A model generated the notes under the pieces. It was not told the origin of the DNA and ran no database searches. It saw only the letters and a list, made by a program, of their open reading frames with translations. DNA of 64,000 nt from Bradyrhizobium mercantei (GTDB lineage: Bacteria > Pseudomonadota > Alphaproteobacteria > Rhizobiales > Xanthobacteraceae): contig NZ_MKFI01000001.1 in assembly GCF_001982635.1 (NCBI RefSeq), positions 1,258,891 to 1,322,890 on the forward strand. Reading direction: 5' to 3'. Made by a program: the position numbers and the translations under genes. Shown piece after piece: positions 8,242 to 15,716 of the stretch; position 1 is the first letter of the stretch; the number at the start of each line of letters is the position of its first letter.

Positions 8242-9333
8242 TCAGTGTGAGTTTGGCTGAGGCGCCGGCAGGACCGCAAAATGGTGCTCCTCGGCACCGA
8301 ATTCGAACATTTCCCCCTCGCCATCGGGCGCGGCAGGGCGGACATTCATGCAGCGGTCGATGAACACCCGGGCCGAGGCCTGCCAGGTGTGGAGCGCGGC
8401 GAAATCGACGCAGGCCTGCCGCGGAATGCTGAGCGCCTCCAGGCAGGCGTGGTGCAAATCCTCGTCGAGCACGCCGACCGGTGCCGCGCCGATCACGTCG
8501 CGGGGGCCGGTGACCGGAAAAGCGGCAACCGGCAGGCCGCTGGCCAGCGCTTCGAGCAGCACCAAACCAAACGTATCGGTGCGGCTGGGGAAAACGAACA
8601 CATCGGCCGCAGCATAGATTTCAGCCAATTCTTCCCCATGGCGGGCGCCGAGGAAGACGGCATCCGGATATTTCCGCTCCAGCGCCGCGCGCGCTGGGCC
8701 GTCGCCGACCACGACCTTGGTGCCGGGCAGATCGAGATCGAGGAAGGCCTCGAGGTTCTTCTCCACCGCCACCCGGCCGACGCTGAGATAGACCGGCTGC
8801 GGCAGGCAGAGATCGACGTCGCGCGGGTGGAACAGCGCGGTGTCGACGCCGCGCGACCACAGCACCACGTTGCGGAAGCCGCGCTGGCGCAGCTCGGCCG
8901 CCAGCGCCGGGGTCGCCGCCATCACCGCCCGGCTCGGCCGGTGGAACCAGCGCAGCGCCCGCCAAACCCAGGCCTCCGGGACCGGCGTCCGGGCCGAGAC
9001 GTATTCAGGGAAGCGGGTGTGGAAGCTCGTCGTGAACGGCAGGCCGTGCTTGCGGCAGTAGCGGCGGACCGCAAGCCCGATCGGGCCTTCGGTCGCGATA
9101 TGGATGCTGTCGGGCCTGGCCGCCTCGATCAGGCTCTTGACCTTGGCGTGGTACGGCAACGCCAGGCGGAGATCGCGATAGCTCGGCATCGCGAAGGTAC
9201 GGAACTCGTCCGGCGTCAGGAAGCTCACCTCGACGCCGAGCGATTGCGCCGCCTGTGCCATCATGGTCAGCGTGCGGACAACCCCGTTGACCTGGGGATG
9301 CCACGCATCGGTCGCGACCAGGATATGCGTCAT
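8242..9333 (-). CDS. Glycosyltransferase family 4
   Basis: A 363-residue GT4 (GT-B fold, retaining) glycosyltransferase. It opens with ILVATDAWHPQVNGVVRTL, the acceptor-side Rossmann start typical of mannosyl/glucosyl-diacylglycerol-type GT4 enzymes. The donor site is at VYLSVGRVAVEKNLEAFL and FPSRTDTFGLVLLEAL near residues 190-290. It probably acts at the inner face of the membrane on a lipid acceptor. The ATG at 9333 overlaps the stop of the preceding phosphoesterase in an ATGA junction, so the two are probably translationally coupled and act in one pathway. The sugar and acceptor are unknown. Confidence 0.85.
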   Translation of the reverse strand: MTHILVATDAWHPQVNGVVRTLTMMAQAAQSLGVEVSFLTPDEFRTFAMPSYRDLRLALPYHAKVKSLIEAARPDSIHIATEGPIGLAVRRYCRKHGLPFTTSFHTRFPEYVSARTPVPEAWVWRALRWFHRPSRAVMAATPALAAELRQRGFRNVVLWSRGVDTALFHPRDVDLCLPQPVYLSVGRVAVEKNLEAFLDLDLPGTKVVVGDGPARAALERKYPDAVFLGARHGEELAEIYAAADVFVFPSRTDTFGLVLLEALASGLPVAAFPVTGPRDVIGAAPVGVLDEDLHHACLEALSIPRQACVDFAALHTWQASARVFIDRCMNVRPAAPDGEGEMFEFGAEEHHFAVLPAPQPNSH

Positions 9334-10142
9334 GCAGCGCGTGCCGTCACTCGCGGAACTGGCGCGATCCGGCGTACCGGGTCGGTCCAGGTGATGATCT
9401 CGAAATGGCCGTCCTCGTGCTCGGCGAGCGCGGTGCAGCTCTCCACCCAGTCGCCGCAATTCATGTAGCGGATGCCGTGCTCGTCATGAATCGTCGCGTA
9501 GTGGATGTGACCGCAGATCACGCCGTCGCAGCCGTGGCGCCGTGCCTCGCCGGCCAGCGTCGCCTCGAACGCGCCGATATAGTTCACCGCCTTCTTGACC
9601 TTCAGCTTGGCCCATTGCGACAGCGACCAGTAGGGAACGCCGAACATCTTGCGGAAGAAGTTGACGAAGCGATTCATCTGGATCGCGAAGTCGTAGGCCT
9701 TGTCGCCAAGATGGGCGAGCCAGCGCGCGTTCTGCACCACGAGATCGAAGATGTCGCCGTGGATGATGAGATAGCGCTTGCCGTCGGCGCCGGTGTGAAT
9801 GGTGTTCTCCACCACGTCGATGCCGCCGAAATGCGTGCCGTAATATTTGCGCAGGAACTCGTCGTGGTTGCCCGGGACGTAGATCACCTTGGCGCCCTTG
9901 CGCGCCTTGCGCAGCATCTTCTGCACGAAATCGTTGTGGGTCTGCGGCCAGTACCAGTTCGACTTCAGCGCCCAGCCGTCGACGATATCACCAACCAGGT
10001 AGATCGTGTCGGCATCGTGAGAGCGGAGGAAGTCCAACAGGCGGTCGGCTTGCGAACCGCGGGCTCCGAGATGGACATCGGAGATAAACAAAGTGCGAAA
10101 GCGCCGCTCGGGGCTTTCTTCACTCAAGGAGTCACTTCCCAT
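9330..10142 (-). CDS. LpxH-like metallophosphoesterase (UDP-2,3-diacylglucosamine diphosphatase family)
   Basis: A 270-residue calcineurin-like phosphoesterase. Metal-binding motifs are intact and in order: DVHLG, GDIVDGW, GNHDE, HGD and CGHIH. The family includes LpxH, which releases lipid X from UDP-diacylglucosamine. However, Rhizobiales are known to use the unrelated LpxI for that step, and here the gene is fused by a 4-bp overlap to a GT4 gene. I therefore infer a different phospholipid or glycolipid phosphatase role. Start chosen at the ATG at 10142 with TTAGGTG just upstream; an in-frame start at 10205 would add 21 residues. Confidence 0.8.
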   Translation of the reverse strand: MGSDSLSEESPERRFRTLFISDVHLGARGSQADRLLDFLRSHDADTIYLVGDIVDGWALKSNWYWPQTHNDFVQKMLRKARKGAKVIYVPGNHDEFLRKYYGTHFGGIDVVENTIHTGADGKRYLIIHGDIFDLVVQNARWLAHLGDKAYDFAIQMNRFVNFFRKMFGVPYWSLSQWAKLKVKKAVNYIGAFEATLAGEARRHGCDGVICGHIHYATIHDEHGIRYMNCGDWVESCTALAEHEDGHFEIITWTDPVRRIAPVPRVTARAA

Positions 10143-10348
10143 GCCTGTGCACCTAACAGATTCCTGTGACAAGGCGATGACGATCCCCGCGACCTGAGGC
10201 TCCACAAAGAGTTAACGAGAATCAGCAGCGCGCCCCTGCCCTGCGGATAACAGCCGCATGCGACAATCTGGCGACATCAGTGCTTGCGGCTGTGCGCAAC
10301 AGGCGTGTGTTGCTGCATATCGCGGTGGAACAACGCGGCTTCAGCGCT

Positions 10349-11146
10349 TCAGTAGTACTTGTGGAAGTGATGCACCGGCCCGTGGCCGTGGCCGACCGCG
10401 AAGCGATCGGCGGCGGCGATCGCGTCAGAGATCCAGGCCTTGGCGTTGCGCACCGCGGTCTCCATCGCCTCGCCTTTCGCGAGCCCTGCCGCGATCGCCG
10501 ACGACAGCGAACAGCCGGTGCCGTGCGTGTTTGATGTCGCGATGCGCGGCGCTGCGAGCGCGATGCTGCGCTCGGCGTCGATGAGATAATCGGTGCTCTC
10601 GGCACCGTGGCCGTGGCCGCCCTTGACCAGCACCGCGCGGCATCCCAGCGCCAGCAACCGCTTGCCCTGCCGTTCGACGTCGGCCTCGCTCGAGGCGACC
10701 GGCTCGTTCAGCAGCGCCGCCGCTTCCGGCAGGTTCGGCGTGAGCAGCGAGGCCAGCGGAAACAGCTGGGCCTTCAGCGCGTCGACGGCCTCGGCGGCGA
10801 GCAACCGGTCGCCCGAGGTCGCGACCATCACCGGGTCGAGCACGACGTGGCGCGGCGTCCAGCGCGTCAGCCCATCGGCGATCGCGGCGATGGTCTCGGC
10901 CTGCGCCACCATGCCGATCTTGACCGCGCCGACGTCGAGGTCGGCGAACACCGCATCGATCTGCGCGGTGACGAATGCAGCCGGCACCGGATGGATGCCG
11001 CTGACCCCCGTGGTGTTCTGCGCGGTCAGCGCGGTGATGGCGGAGGCGCCATAGACCCCGAGCGCGGCAAAGCTCTTGAGGTCGGCCTGGATGCCCGCCC
11101 CGCCCGAGGAATCCGAGCCGGCAATGGTGAGCGCGACCGGCGTCAT
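10349..11146 (-). CDS. thiD: Hydroxymethylpyrimidine / phosphomethylpyrimidine kinase
   Basis: A 265-residue ribokinase-fold kinase that phosphorylates HMP and HMP-P in thiamine biosynthesis. The family hallmark [17 protein letters not shown] is at residues 7-23, [12 protein letters not shown] lies centrally, and the anion-hole [11 protein letters not shown] is near the C-terminus. Length agrees with stand-alone ThiD. The ATG at 11146 is chosen because the motif begins six residues later; an upstream start would add 28 poorly supported residues. No other thi gene or TPP riboswitch is visible next to it. Confidence 0.93.
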   Translation of the reverse strand: MTPVALTIAGSDSSGGAGIQADLKSFAALGVYGASAITALTAQNTTGVSGIHPVPAAFVTAQIDAVFADLDVGAVKIGMVAQAETIAAIADGLTRWTPRHVVLDPVMVATSGDRLLAAEAVDALKAQLFPLASLLTPNLPEAAALLNEPVASSEADVERQGKRLLALGCRAVLVKGGHGHGAESTDYLIDAERSIALAAPRIATSNTHGTGCSLSSAIAAGLAKGEAMETAVRNAKAWISDAIAAADRFAVGHGHGPVHHFHKYY

Positions 11147-11299
11147 GTTGCGGCACCGGCGGTTGAAACGAATGAGACTGTCACGAACGACACCATGGCC
11201 TGTCCTAGCCCGGCCGCCCGGCGGCAGCAAGTTCGCCTGACTTTACCGCGAGTTGGCGCTGCCTTTCCTCGTCTTGTCCCCTTGCCTTGGCCGCCGGTT

Positions 11300-11320
11300 T
11301 TTGGCCTATAGTCGGCCAAA
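11300..11320. promoter_or_regulatory. Perfect inverted repeat TTTGGCC-N7-GGCCAAA upstream of RAM gene
   Basis: TTTGGCC (11300-11306) and GGCCAAA (11314-11320) flank TATAGTC, 18 bp before the ATG of the RAM-domain gene. The spacer carries a TATAGT sequence that could be a -10, so a bound protein would block the promoter. An operator is inferred from symmetry and position only. Confidence 0.45.
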
Positions 11321-11338
11321 TCCCCGGAGACGACTTTG

Positions 11339-11584
11339 ATGGTTCCTTTCTTCGTCCAGATCAAATGCAAGCTCGGCCAGTCCTACACCGTCGCCAACGC
11401 GCTGGCGGAAGCCGAGATTGCCTCCGAGATCTACTCCACCGCGGGCAATTACGATCTGCTGGTCAAGTTCTATGTCGACCACGACACCGACATCGGGCAT
11501 TTCATCAACGAGAAGGTTCAGGTGATCCCGGGCATCCAGGACACCCTCACCATCATCACCTTCAAGGCGTTCGGCGCGAAGTAG
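11339..11584 (+). CDS. Stand-alone Lrp/AsnC ligand-binding (RAM) domain protein
   Basis: An 81-residue protein that is only the C-terminal ligand-binding RAM domain of Lrp/AsnC regulators: FVQIKCKLGQ start, AEIYSTAGNYDLLVKF centre and IPGIQDTLTIITFKAF end. There is no helix-turn-helix. Such SraA-like or DM1-like proteins form decamers, bind amino acids, and may modulate full-length Lrp proteins by co-assembly. GGAGA at 11325-11329 supports the ATG at 11339; a TTG just before it would add one residue. It stands alone, preceded by an inverted repeat. Confidence 0.85.
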   Translation: MVPFFVQIKCKLGQSYTVANALAEAEIASEIYSTAGNYDLLVKFYVDHDTDIGHFINEKVQVIPGIQDTLTIITFKAFGAK

Positions 11585-11640
11585 GACATCGAGCTGCATA
11601 CGTGCCCGGCTCGCGAGGCGCGCGCTTTAGATTCTTGTTT

Positions 11641-11689
11641 GAGCATGATCTTGTCGGAAAACCGCTGCGCACTTTTCCGGATCATGCTC
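11641..11689. repeat. 49-bp palindromic element on the TetR stop codon
   Basis: The outer arms GAGCATGATC (11641-11650) and GATCATGCTC (11680-11689) enclose GGAAAACCGCT and CACTTTTCC. It differs from the reverse complement of the element at 39264-39312 at only two of 49 positions. Its last base is the first base of the reverse-strand stop codon of the TetR gene. This is a REP-type intergenic repeat. Confidence 0.8.
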
Positions 11690-12294
11690 TAGGCTGAAGG
11701 CGCCGAGTCGATCAACGCCTTCAGGAACGTGACCACGATCCGGCCGCTGCGATTCACTTCGCCGACCCGCGACAACAGCGCCATGCCGCGCCCCAAGGCG
11801 ATGAAGCCGGTGGCGATCTCGACGGGATCGGCGGGCGCCTGCTTGCCTAGCAATTCGAACAGCCGCGTCACCAGCACGCCCAGGGCACGGCGGTGCTTGC
11901 GGTTGAGTTCGTTATAGCCTTGCGCAAAAGTCGGGCTGCGCAACGCCTGCAATTGCAGCTCGATCGCCAGCACGGCAAAGCCCGGATCCGAATTGGCGGT
12001 GGCGGCCCATTTTTCGAGGCCGGCCATCACCTTCGCAGGCTCGCTGGAGGCCTGGCCCAATACGCTTTCGATTTTTGCACGCTCCTCGGATTGGTGCCGT
12101 TGCACCAGTTCCAGAAGGATCGCCTCCTTGTCGGGAAAGTTCGAATAGAACGCGCCCTGCGAAAATCCGGCTGCGTCGGCGATGTCGCGTACCGAGGCCT
12201 GCGCAAACCCCTTCTTGATGATCTCCTCGCGCGCCGCCTCGATCAGGAGATTCTTCGTACGCGCCTGACTTTCCTCGCGATTCAACCTGGGCAA
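11689..12294 (-). CDS. TetR/AcrR family transcriptional regulator
   Basis: A 201-residue one-component repressor. The N-terminal helix-turn-helix spans about residues 12-58, with RDIADAAGFSQGAFYSNFPDKEAIL as the TetR signature split over helix 2-3 and the following helix. The remaining 140 residues form the ligand-binding/dimer domain, in which no ligand is predictable. The gene is divergent from the membrane protein at 12420, and the intergenic region is AT-rich and highly symmetric, so it very probably represses that gene and itself. Its stop lies at the edge of a 49-bp palindromic repeat. Confidence 0.88.
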   Translation of the reverse strand: MPRLNREESQARTKNLLIEAAREEIIKKGFAQASVRDIADAAGFSQGAFYSNFPDKEAILLELVQRHQSEERAKIESVLGQASSEPAKVMAGLEKWAATANSDPGFAVLAIELQLQALRSPTFAQGYNELNRKHRRALGVLVTRLFELLGKQAPADPVEIATGFIALGRGMALLSRVGEVNRSGRIVVTFLKALIDSAPSA

Positions 12295-12312
12295 CGGATC
12301 GGGCTCCCGAAT

Positions 12313-12380
12313 TTACAAATACCAATTGATTTTCAAATATCATCTGATATCTATTTTCAGATAGCAGTTGATATTTGTAA
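12313..12380. promoter_or_regulatory. Extended symmetric operator region between tetR-type gene and membrane protein gene
   Basis: A perfect 9-bp inverted repeat TTACAAATA (12313-12321) / TATTTGTAA (12372-12380) extends to 15 of 18 matching positions. At the centre sits a second palindrome, ATATCA-TC-TGATAT (12337-12350). The region is strikingly AT-rich against the local background. Nested symmetry in a divergent promoter next to a TetR gene fits one or two dimer binding sites. Confidence 0.6.
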
Positions 12381-12419
12381 CCCAACGAGTCGGCTGGACG
12401 CGCACGGAGTAGCTATATC

Positions 12420-13094
12420 ATGCAGTTCAGAGGATTGGACCGTACGCTCGCGATTCTGGCGACGCTCGCGGCATTGACCGTCGCCGCCATGGTGGTCGGT
12501 ATCCTCACCACCAGGGGTTCGCAGGACTTCTTCCAGACCGCCCGCTCCGCCGAAAGCTATGGCGCGCATCTGGGAACCCCGCTCGTGCCGCTCGGTCTGC
12601 GGCTCAATCTCGGGCTCGATAATCTCTTCATGATCTTCTACGGCGCATTCTTCGCCGTGCTGGCCGCCCGGCTGCGCACCATCATGGACCCCTATGTGCT
12701 GGGCATCGCGCTCGCCGCCATGATGCTCACGGTTTTCCTCGATTGCGTCGAGAACCACCACATCATGACCATGGTGCATGCGATCCAGAACGGATTGCCG
12801 TTGTCACCGGCCGACGGCGAGCTACAGATGATCGCCTCGCAGGTCAAGTTTCACGCCAGCTATTTCGCAGTCCTGCTGTTCTCGCTCGGCTTCCTGCAGT
12901 TCGGCAGGCTCGGCAGGACCATCGCGGTGGTGTTGTGGTGCTACATCCCGTTCGGGGTCCTGATTTCGGTCACGCCGGTGGAGCAGGCGAAGGCACTGGT
13001 CCTGGGACGTACGATCTTCTTCGTCTTTGCCTTCATCCTGTCCGCCGTCCTGTTCGCTTCACAGGCCGGCATCCACGCTCGCAACAGCCAATAA
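12420..13094 (+). CDS. Integral membrane protein of unknown function
   Basis: A 224-residue protein with about six hydrophobic helices (around residues 8-28, 65-85, 93-113, 142-160, 165-183 and 192-212). It has a loop with DCVENHH, whose Cys, Glu and two His could bind metal, but I recognise no family. GGAG at 12405 precedes the ATG. DoxX follows after 20 bp, so they are likely one operon controlled by the divergent TetR gene. A small-molecule or redox-related membrane function is suggested only by the DoxX partner. Confidence 0.75.
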   Translation: MQFRGLDRTLAILATLAALTVAAMVVGILTTRGSQDFFQTARSAESYGAHLGTPLVPLGLRLNLGLDNLFMIFYGAFFAVLAARLRTIMDPYVLGIALAAMMLTVFLDCVENHHIMTMVHAIQNGLPLSPADGELQMIASQVKFHASYFAVLLFSLGFLQFGRLGRTIAVVLWCYIPFGVLISVTPVEQAKALVLGRTIFFVFAFILSAVLFASQAGIHARNSQ

Positions 13095-13114
13095 CAAGCC
13101 CGGAGGATCCCCCG

Positions 13115-13468
13115 ATGCCGATCACGATGGTCACGATAGCCGGACGAAGCCTACTCGCGTTGCTGTTCATCCTTGCCGGCGCAGCCAAGATCGCCGGCCC
13201 CAAGCCGTTCCTCGACCACATGGCGGCACACCACGTTCCCGGCTTGCTGCTGCCGCTGGTCATCGCGCTCGAGCTTGGTGCGGGCCTTGCGTTGCTGATC
13301 GGCTGGCAGTCGTCACTTGCTGCCGGCGCGCTCGCGCTGTTTTGCCTCGCGACCGCGTTCGGATTTCACCTCGACCTCGCCGACAAGGTGGAACGAACGC
13401 TATTCTTCAAGGACCTCGCGATTGCCGGCGGCTTGATGTTCATTGCCGCCAGTGCGTGGCGCGGATAG
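13115..13468 (+). CDS. DoxX family membrane protein
   Basis: A 117-residue protein with four membrane helices and the DoxX-family features RSLLALLFILAGAAKI at the N-terminus, KPFLDHMA after helix 1 and LELGAGLALLIGW in the second helix. DoxX-like proteins are small membrane components, some linked to quinone or thiol redox chemistry. GGAGG at 13102-13106 gives a strong ribosome site for the ATG at 13115. It is 20 bp downstream of the membrane protein gene in a probable TetR-controlled operon. Confidence 0.88.
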   Translation: MPITMVTIAGRSLLALLFILAGAAKIAGPKPFLDHMAAHHVPGLLLPLVIALELGAGLALLIGWQSSLAAGALALFCLATAFGFHLDLADKVERTLFFKDLAIAGGLMFIAASAWRG

Positions 13469-13542
13469 CGGGCAAAGCAGCGCAGATAGCCAGGCATCGC
13501 AGATAACCTAGCATCGCAGACAGCAGGCATCATCCGCCGCAG

Positions 13543-14481
13543 TCAGGAAGGATCCTTCTTCTCCGCCTTGCGCGTCGGCTTCGGCGGCCCCTCGACCGGC
13601 GGCAGCGACTTGATGTACTCGGCGATCGCGTCGCGATCGGAATCCGAGAGCTGCGAGGTGTTGCGGATCACGCGCACCATCGATCCGCCGGCGCTGTCGC
13701 CGTCCGGCGTCTGGCCGCTCTCGAGGAAATAGACGATATCCTTGGCGCTCCAGTCCGCGATCCCCCTCGGCGTGATGTTGGGCACCCAGCCCTCGCCCTC
13801 CGGATTCGGGCCGCCGGCGAAGCGCTGCGTGCTGATGATGCCGCCGAGGAAATTCCGCGGGCTGTGACACTCGGCGCAATGGCCGAAGCTGTTGACGAGA
13901 TAGGCGCCGCGATACCAATGCGCCGAGCGGCTCGCATCCGCGACGAACGGCTTGCCGTTCATGAACAGGAATTTCCAGACGCCGACATTGCGCCTGATGT
14001 TGAACGGAAACGGCACATCGTGGTCGCGCACCTTGCCGGCGACCGGCGGCAGGGTCTTCAGATAGGCGAACAGGTCGCGCACGTCGTTGACCCTGGCGTG
14101 CTGGTAGGACGTGTAGGGAAATGCCGGGAAATAGTGCGTCCCCGACGGCGAGGTGCCCTTCATGACCGCGGTCACAAAATCGGCCTCGCTCCAGCGGCCG
14201 ATGCCGTCGTTCGGGTCCGGCGAGATGTTCGGCGCGTAGAACGTGCCGAACGGCGACGGTATCGCAAGCCCGCCGCCCAGCCTGGTGCGATCGTCCTGCT
14301 TCGGCACCGCATGGCAGGAGGAACATCCCCCCGCATTGAACGTTGTGAGGCCGTTGGCCAGGTCAGGCTGGTAGGCCGGCAGCGCGCTCGCAGCGACGGT
14401 TGCGGGGATCGTCAACCACCAGAACACGCCGAAGCCGATTAATCCGGCCAGGCCGGCCAGGAGGAGAATTCGTCGCAACAT
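13543..14481 (-). CDS. Membrane-anchored di-haem cytochrome c
   Basis: A 312-residue protein with one N-terminal hydrophobic segment (residues 4-24) that acts as anchor or uncleaved signal. Two c-type haem sites follow, CSSCH near residue 55 and CAECH near residue 205, each in its own class I cytochrome c domain. The second domain is followed by SPRNFLGG. The architecture matches the cytochrome subunits of membrane-bound alcohol or gluconate dehydrogenases and the TsdA/SoxD-like di-haem proteins, but the dehydrogenase partner is absent nearby. It would carry electrons in the periplasm. A short basic tail (KPTRKAEKKDPS) ends the protein. Confidence 0.85.
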   Translation of the reverse strand: MLRRILLLAGLAGLIGFGVFWWLTIPATVAASALPAYQPDLANGLTTFNAGGCSSCHAVPKQDDRTRLGGGLAIPSPFGTFYAPNISPDPNDGIGRWSEADFVTAVMKGTSPSGTHYFPAFPYTSYQHARVNDVRDLFAYLKTLPPVAGKVRDHDVPFPFNIRRNVGVWKFLFMNGKPFVADASRSAHWYRGAYLVNSFGHCAECHSPRNFLGGIISTQRFAGGPNPEGEGWVPNITPRGIADWSAKDIVYFLESGQTPDGDSAGGSMVRVIRNTSQLSDSDRDAIAEYIKSLPPVEGPPKPTRKAEKKDPS

Positions 14482-14646
14482 TCACCGATCCGTCATTGGT
14501 CGCGTCAGCTCATCGACCAGTATGATGGCAACCGGTCGCACAAGCTCGCATCAAATTTGCCGCACCCACGATCATTTCGGGAATAAATCCAAAAAGCCGC
14601 TGTTTGAAGACTGCAACCATCGTGTGACGTCAAAGGGGAGAGAACC

Positions 14647-15069
14647 ATGTCCAACAAGACCTTGCTTGCTACGCTGACACTCGGCGCCGCGATTGCGTTC
14701 GCGGGCCCGGCACTTGCCGAAAAGCTGCACGCCAAGCTGGACGGCAAATCCGAAGTGCCGGCGAACACCAGCGCCGGGACCGGCACCGCCGACATCGACT
14801 ACGATGCCGCCAGCAAGAAGCTCAGCTGGAAGCTGACCTATTCCGGCCTTTCGGGTCCCGCCACCGCCGCGCATTTCCACGGCCCCGCCGAAGCCGGCAA
14901 GAATTCCGGCGTCGCGGTCGCGATCCCAAACGCGACGTCGAGCCCGGTCGAGGGCAGCGCCACGCTGACCGACGCGCAGGCCGCCGACCTGCTGGCCGGC
15001 AAGTACTATGTCAACGTCCACACCGCGGCCAATCCGGGCGGCGAGATCCGCGGCCAGGTCACGAAGTAA
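14647..15069 (+). CDS. CHRD domain secreted protein
   Basis: A 140-residue protein with a signal peptide (MSNKTLLATLTLGAAIAFAG, cleavage probably after PALA at residue 24). It is followed by a single CHRD domain: LDGKSEVPANTSAGTGTA, FHGPAEAGKNSGVAV, and the closing YVNVHTAANPGGEIRGQV. CHRD beta-sandwich domains occur in chordin and in many bacterial secreted proteins whose function is unknown. It is preceded by GGGGAGAG and ends at a strong hairpin shared with the convergent cytochrome c' gene. Confidence 0.9.
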   Translation: MSNKTLLATLTLGAAIAFAGPALAEKLHAKLDGKSEVPANTSAGTGTADIDYDAASKKLSWKLTYSGLSGPATAAHFHGPAEAGKNSGVAVAIPNATSSPVEGSATLTDAQAADLLAGKYYVNVHTAANPGGEIRGQVTK

Positions 15070-15116
15070 CGAGGTCACGAAGTAAAACACTGCAACAAGA
15101 AACGGCCGACACGAAC

Positions 15117-15148
15117 GAAGGGCGGACGCCTCGCAGCGTCCGCCCTTC
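15117..15148. terminator. Bidirectional hairpin between CHRD and cytochrome c' genes
   Basis: GAAGGGCGGACGC (15117-15129) pairs perfectly with GCGTCCGCCCTTC (15136-15148) around a six-base loop. It sits between the two convergent genes. The T-tract is poor, but the 13-bp stem is strong. Confidence 0.65.
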
Positions 15149-15166
15149 TCGTTGCCCGAATGGCGA

Positions 15167-15613
15167 TCAGCCCTTCTTGAGGCGGTAGGTCTCGTGGCAG
15201 CCGCCGCATTGCTTGAACAGCGGCGGCATTTCCGCCTTCAGCGTATCGATATCCTTGACCTTGCCCTTGGTGTCGGCGACCGCCTTGGCGTAGCTCGCGA
15301 TGTGCTGCTCGAAACCGGCCTTGTCTTCCCAGATCTTCGGCGAGGTGGAGTAGTCGCCCTCCAGCTTGATACCCTTGCTGCTCTCCGGGAACAGCGTCGG
15401 AAGCTTCTTGGCGGTGTCTTCGAACCTCGCCAGCGCGGCATCGACGGTTGCCTGGTCGTAGGGCTTCTCGCCCTTGAGCATGGCGGCGATGGCGCCCGCG
15501 TTCTTGCCGGTTTCCTTCATCTGGGCCTGGGTCTGCTTGACCTGATTCTGGTCGGCCACCACAGCCCCCGCACTCAACGCAAGCATCGCAGCAACGATGA
15601 CAATCCGCTTCAT
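15167..15613 (-). CDS. Cytochrome c' (class II cytochrome c)
   Basis: A 148-residue secreted haem protein. A signal peptide (residues 1-20, cleaved after AGAVVA) precedes a four-helix-bundle domain. The single haem motif CGGCHETYR is close to the C-terminus, which is diagnostic of class II cytochromes c. These periplasmic proteins bind NO or CO at five-coordinate haem and may protect against nitrosative stress. I use the ATG at 15613; a TTG two codons upstream is possible. Confidence 0.92.
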   Translation of the reverse strand: MKRIVIVAAMLALSAGAVVADQNQVKQTQAQMKETGKNAGAIAAMLKGEKPYDQATVDAALARFEDTAKKLPTLFPESSKGIKLEGDYSTSPKIWEDKAGFEQHIASYAKAVADTKGKVKDIDTLKAEMPPLFKQCGGCHETYRLKKG

Positions 15614-15716
15614 CGGCAAAACCCCTCAATCCTGCTGTGTCCCGGACCGCAGGTACGCGGCCGGCCTGGTTTGCAAACACCGCAGGCGGAATCTTCATTC
15701 CGCCTGCGACAATTTA

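Noticed and set aside
10206..10348. TPP riboswitch near thiD
   Set aside because: This segment lies downstream of thiD and lacks the conserved CTGAGA and ACCTGA-type core; the upstream side of thiD shows none either.
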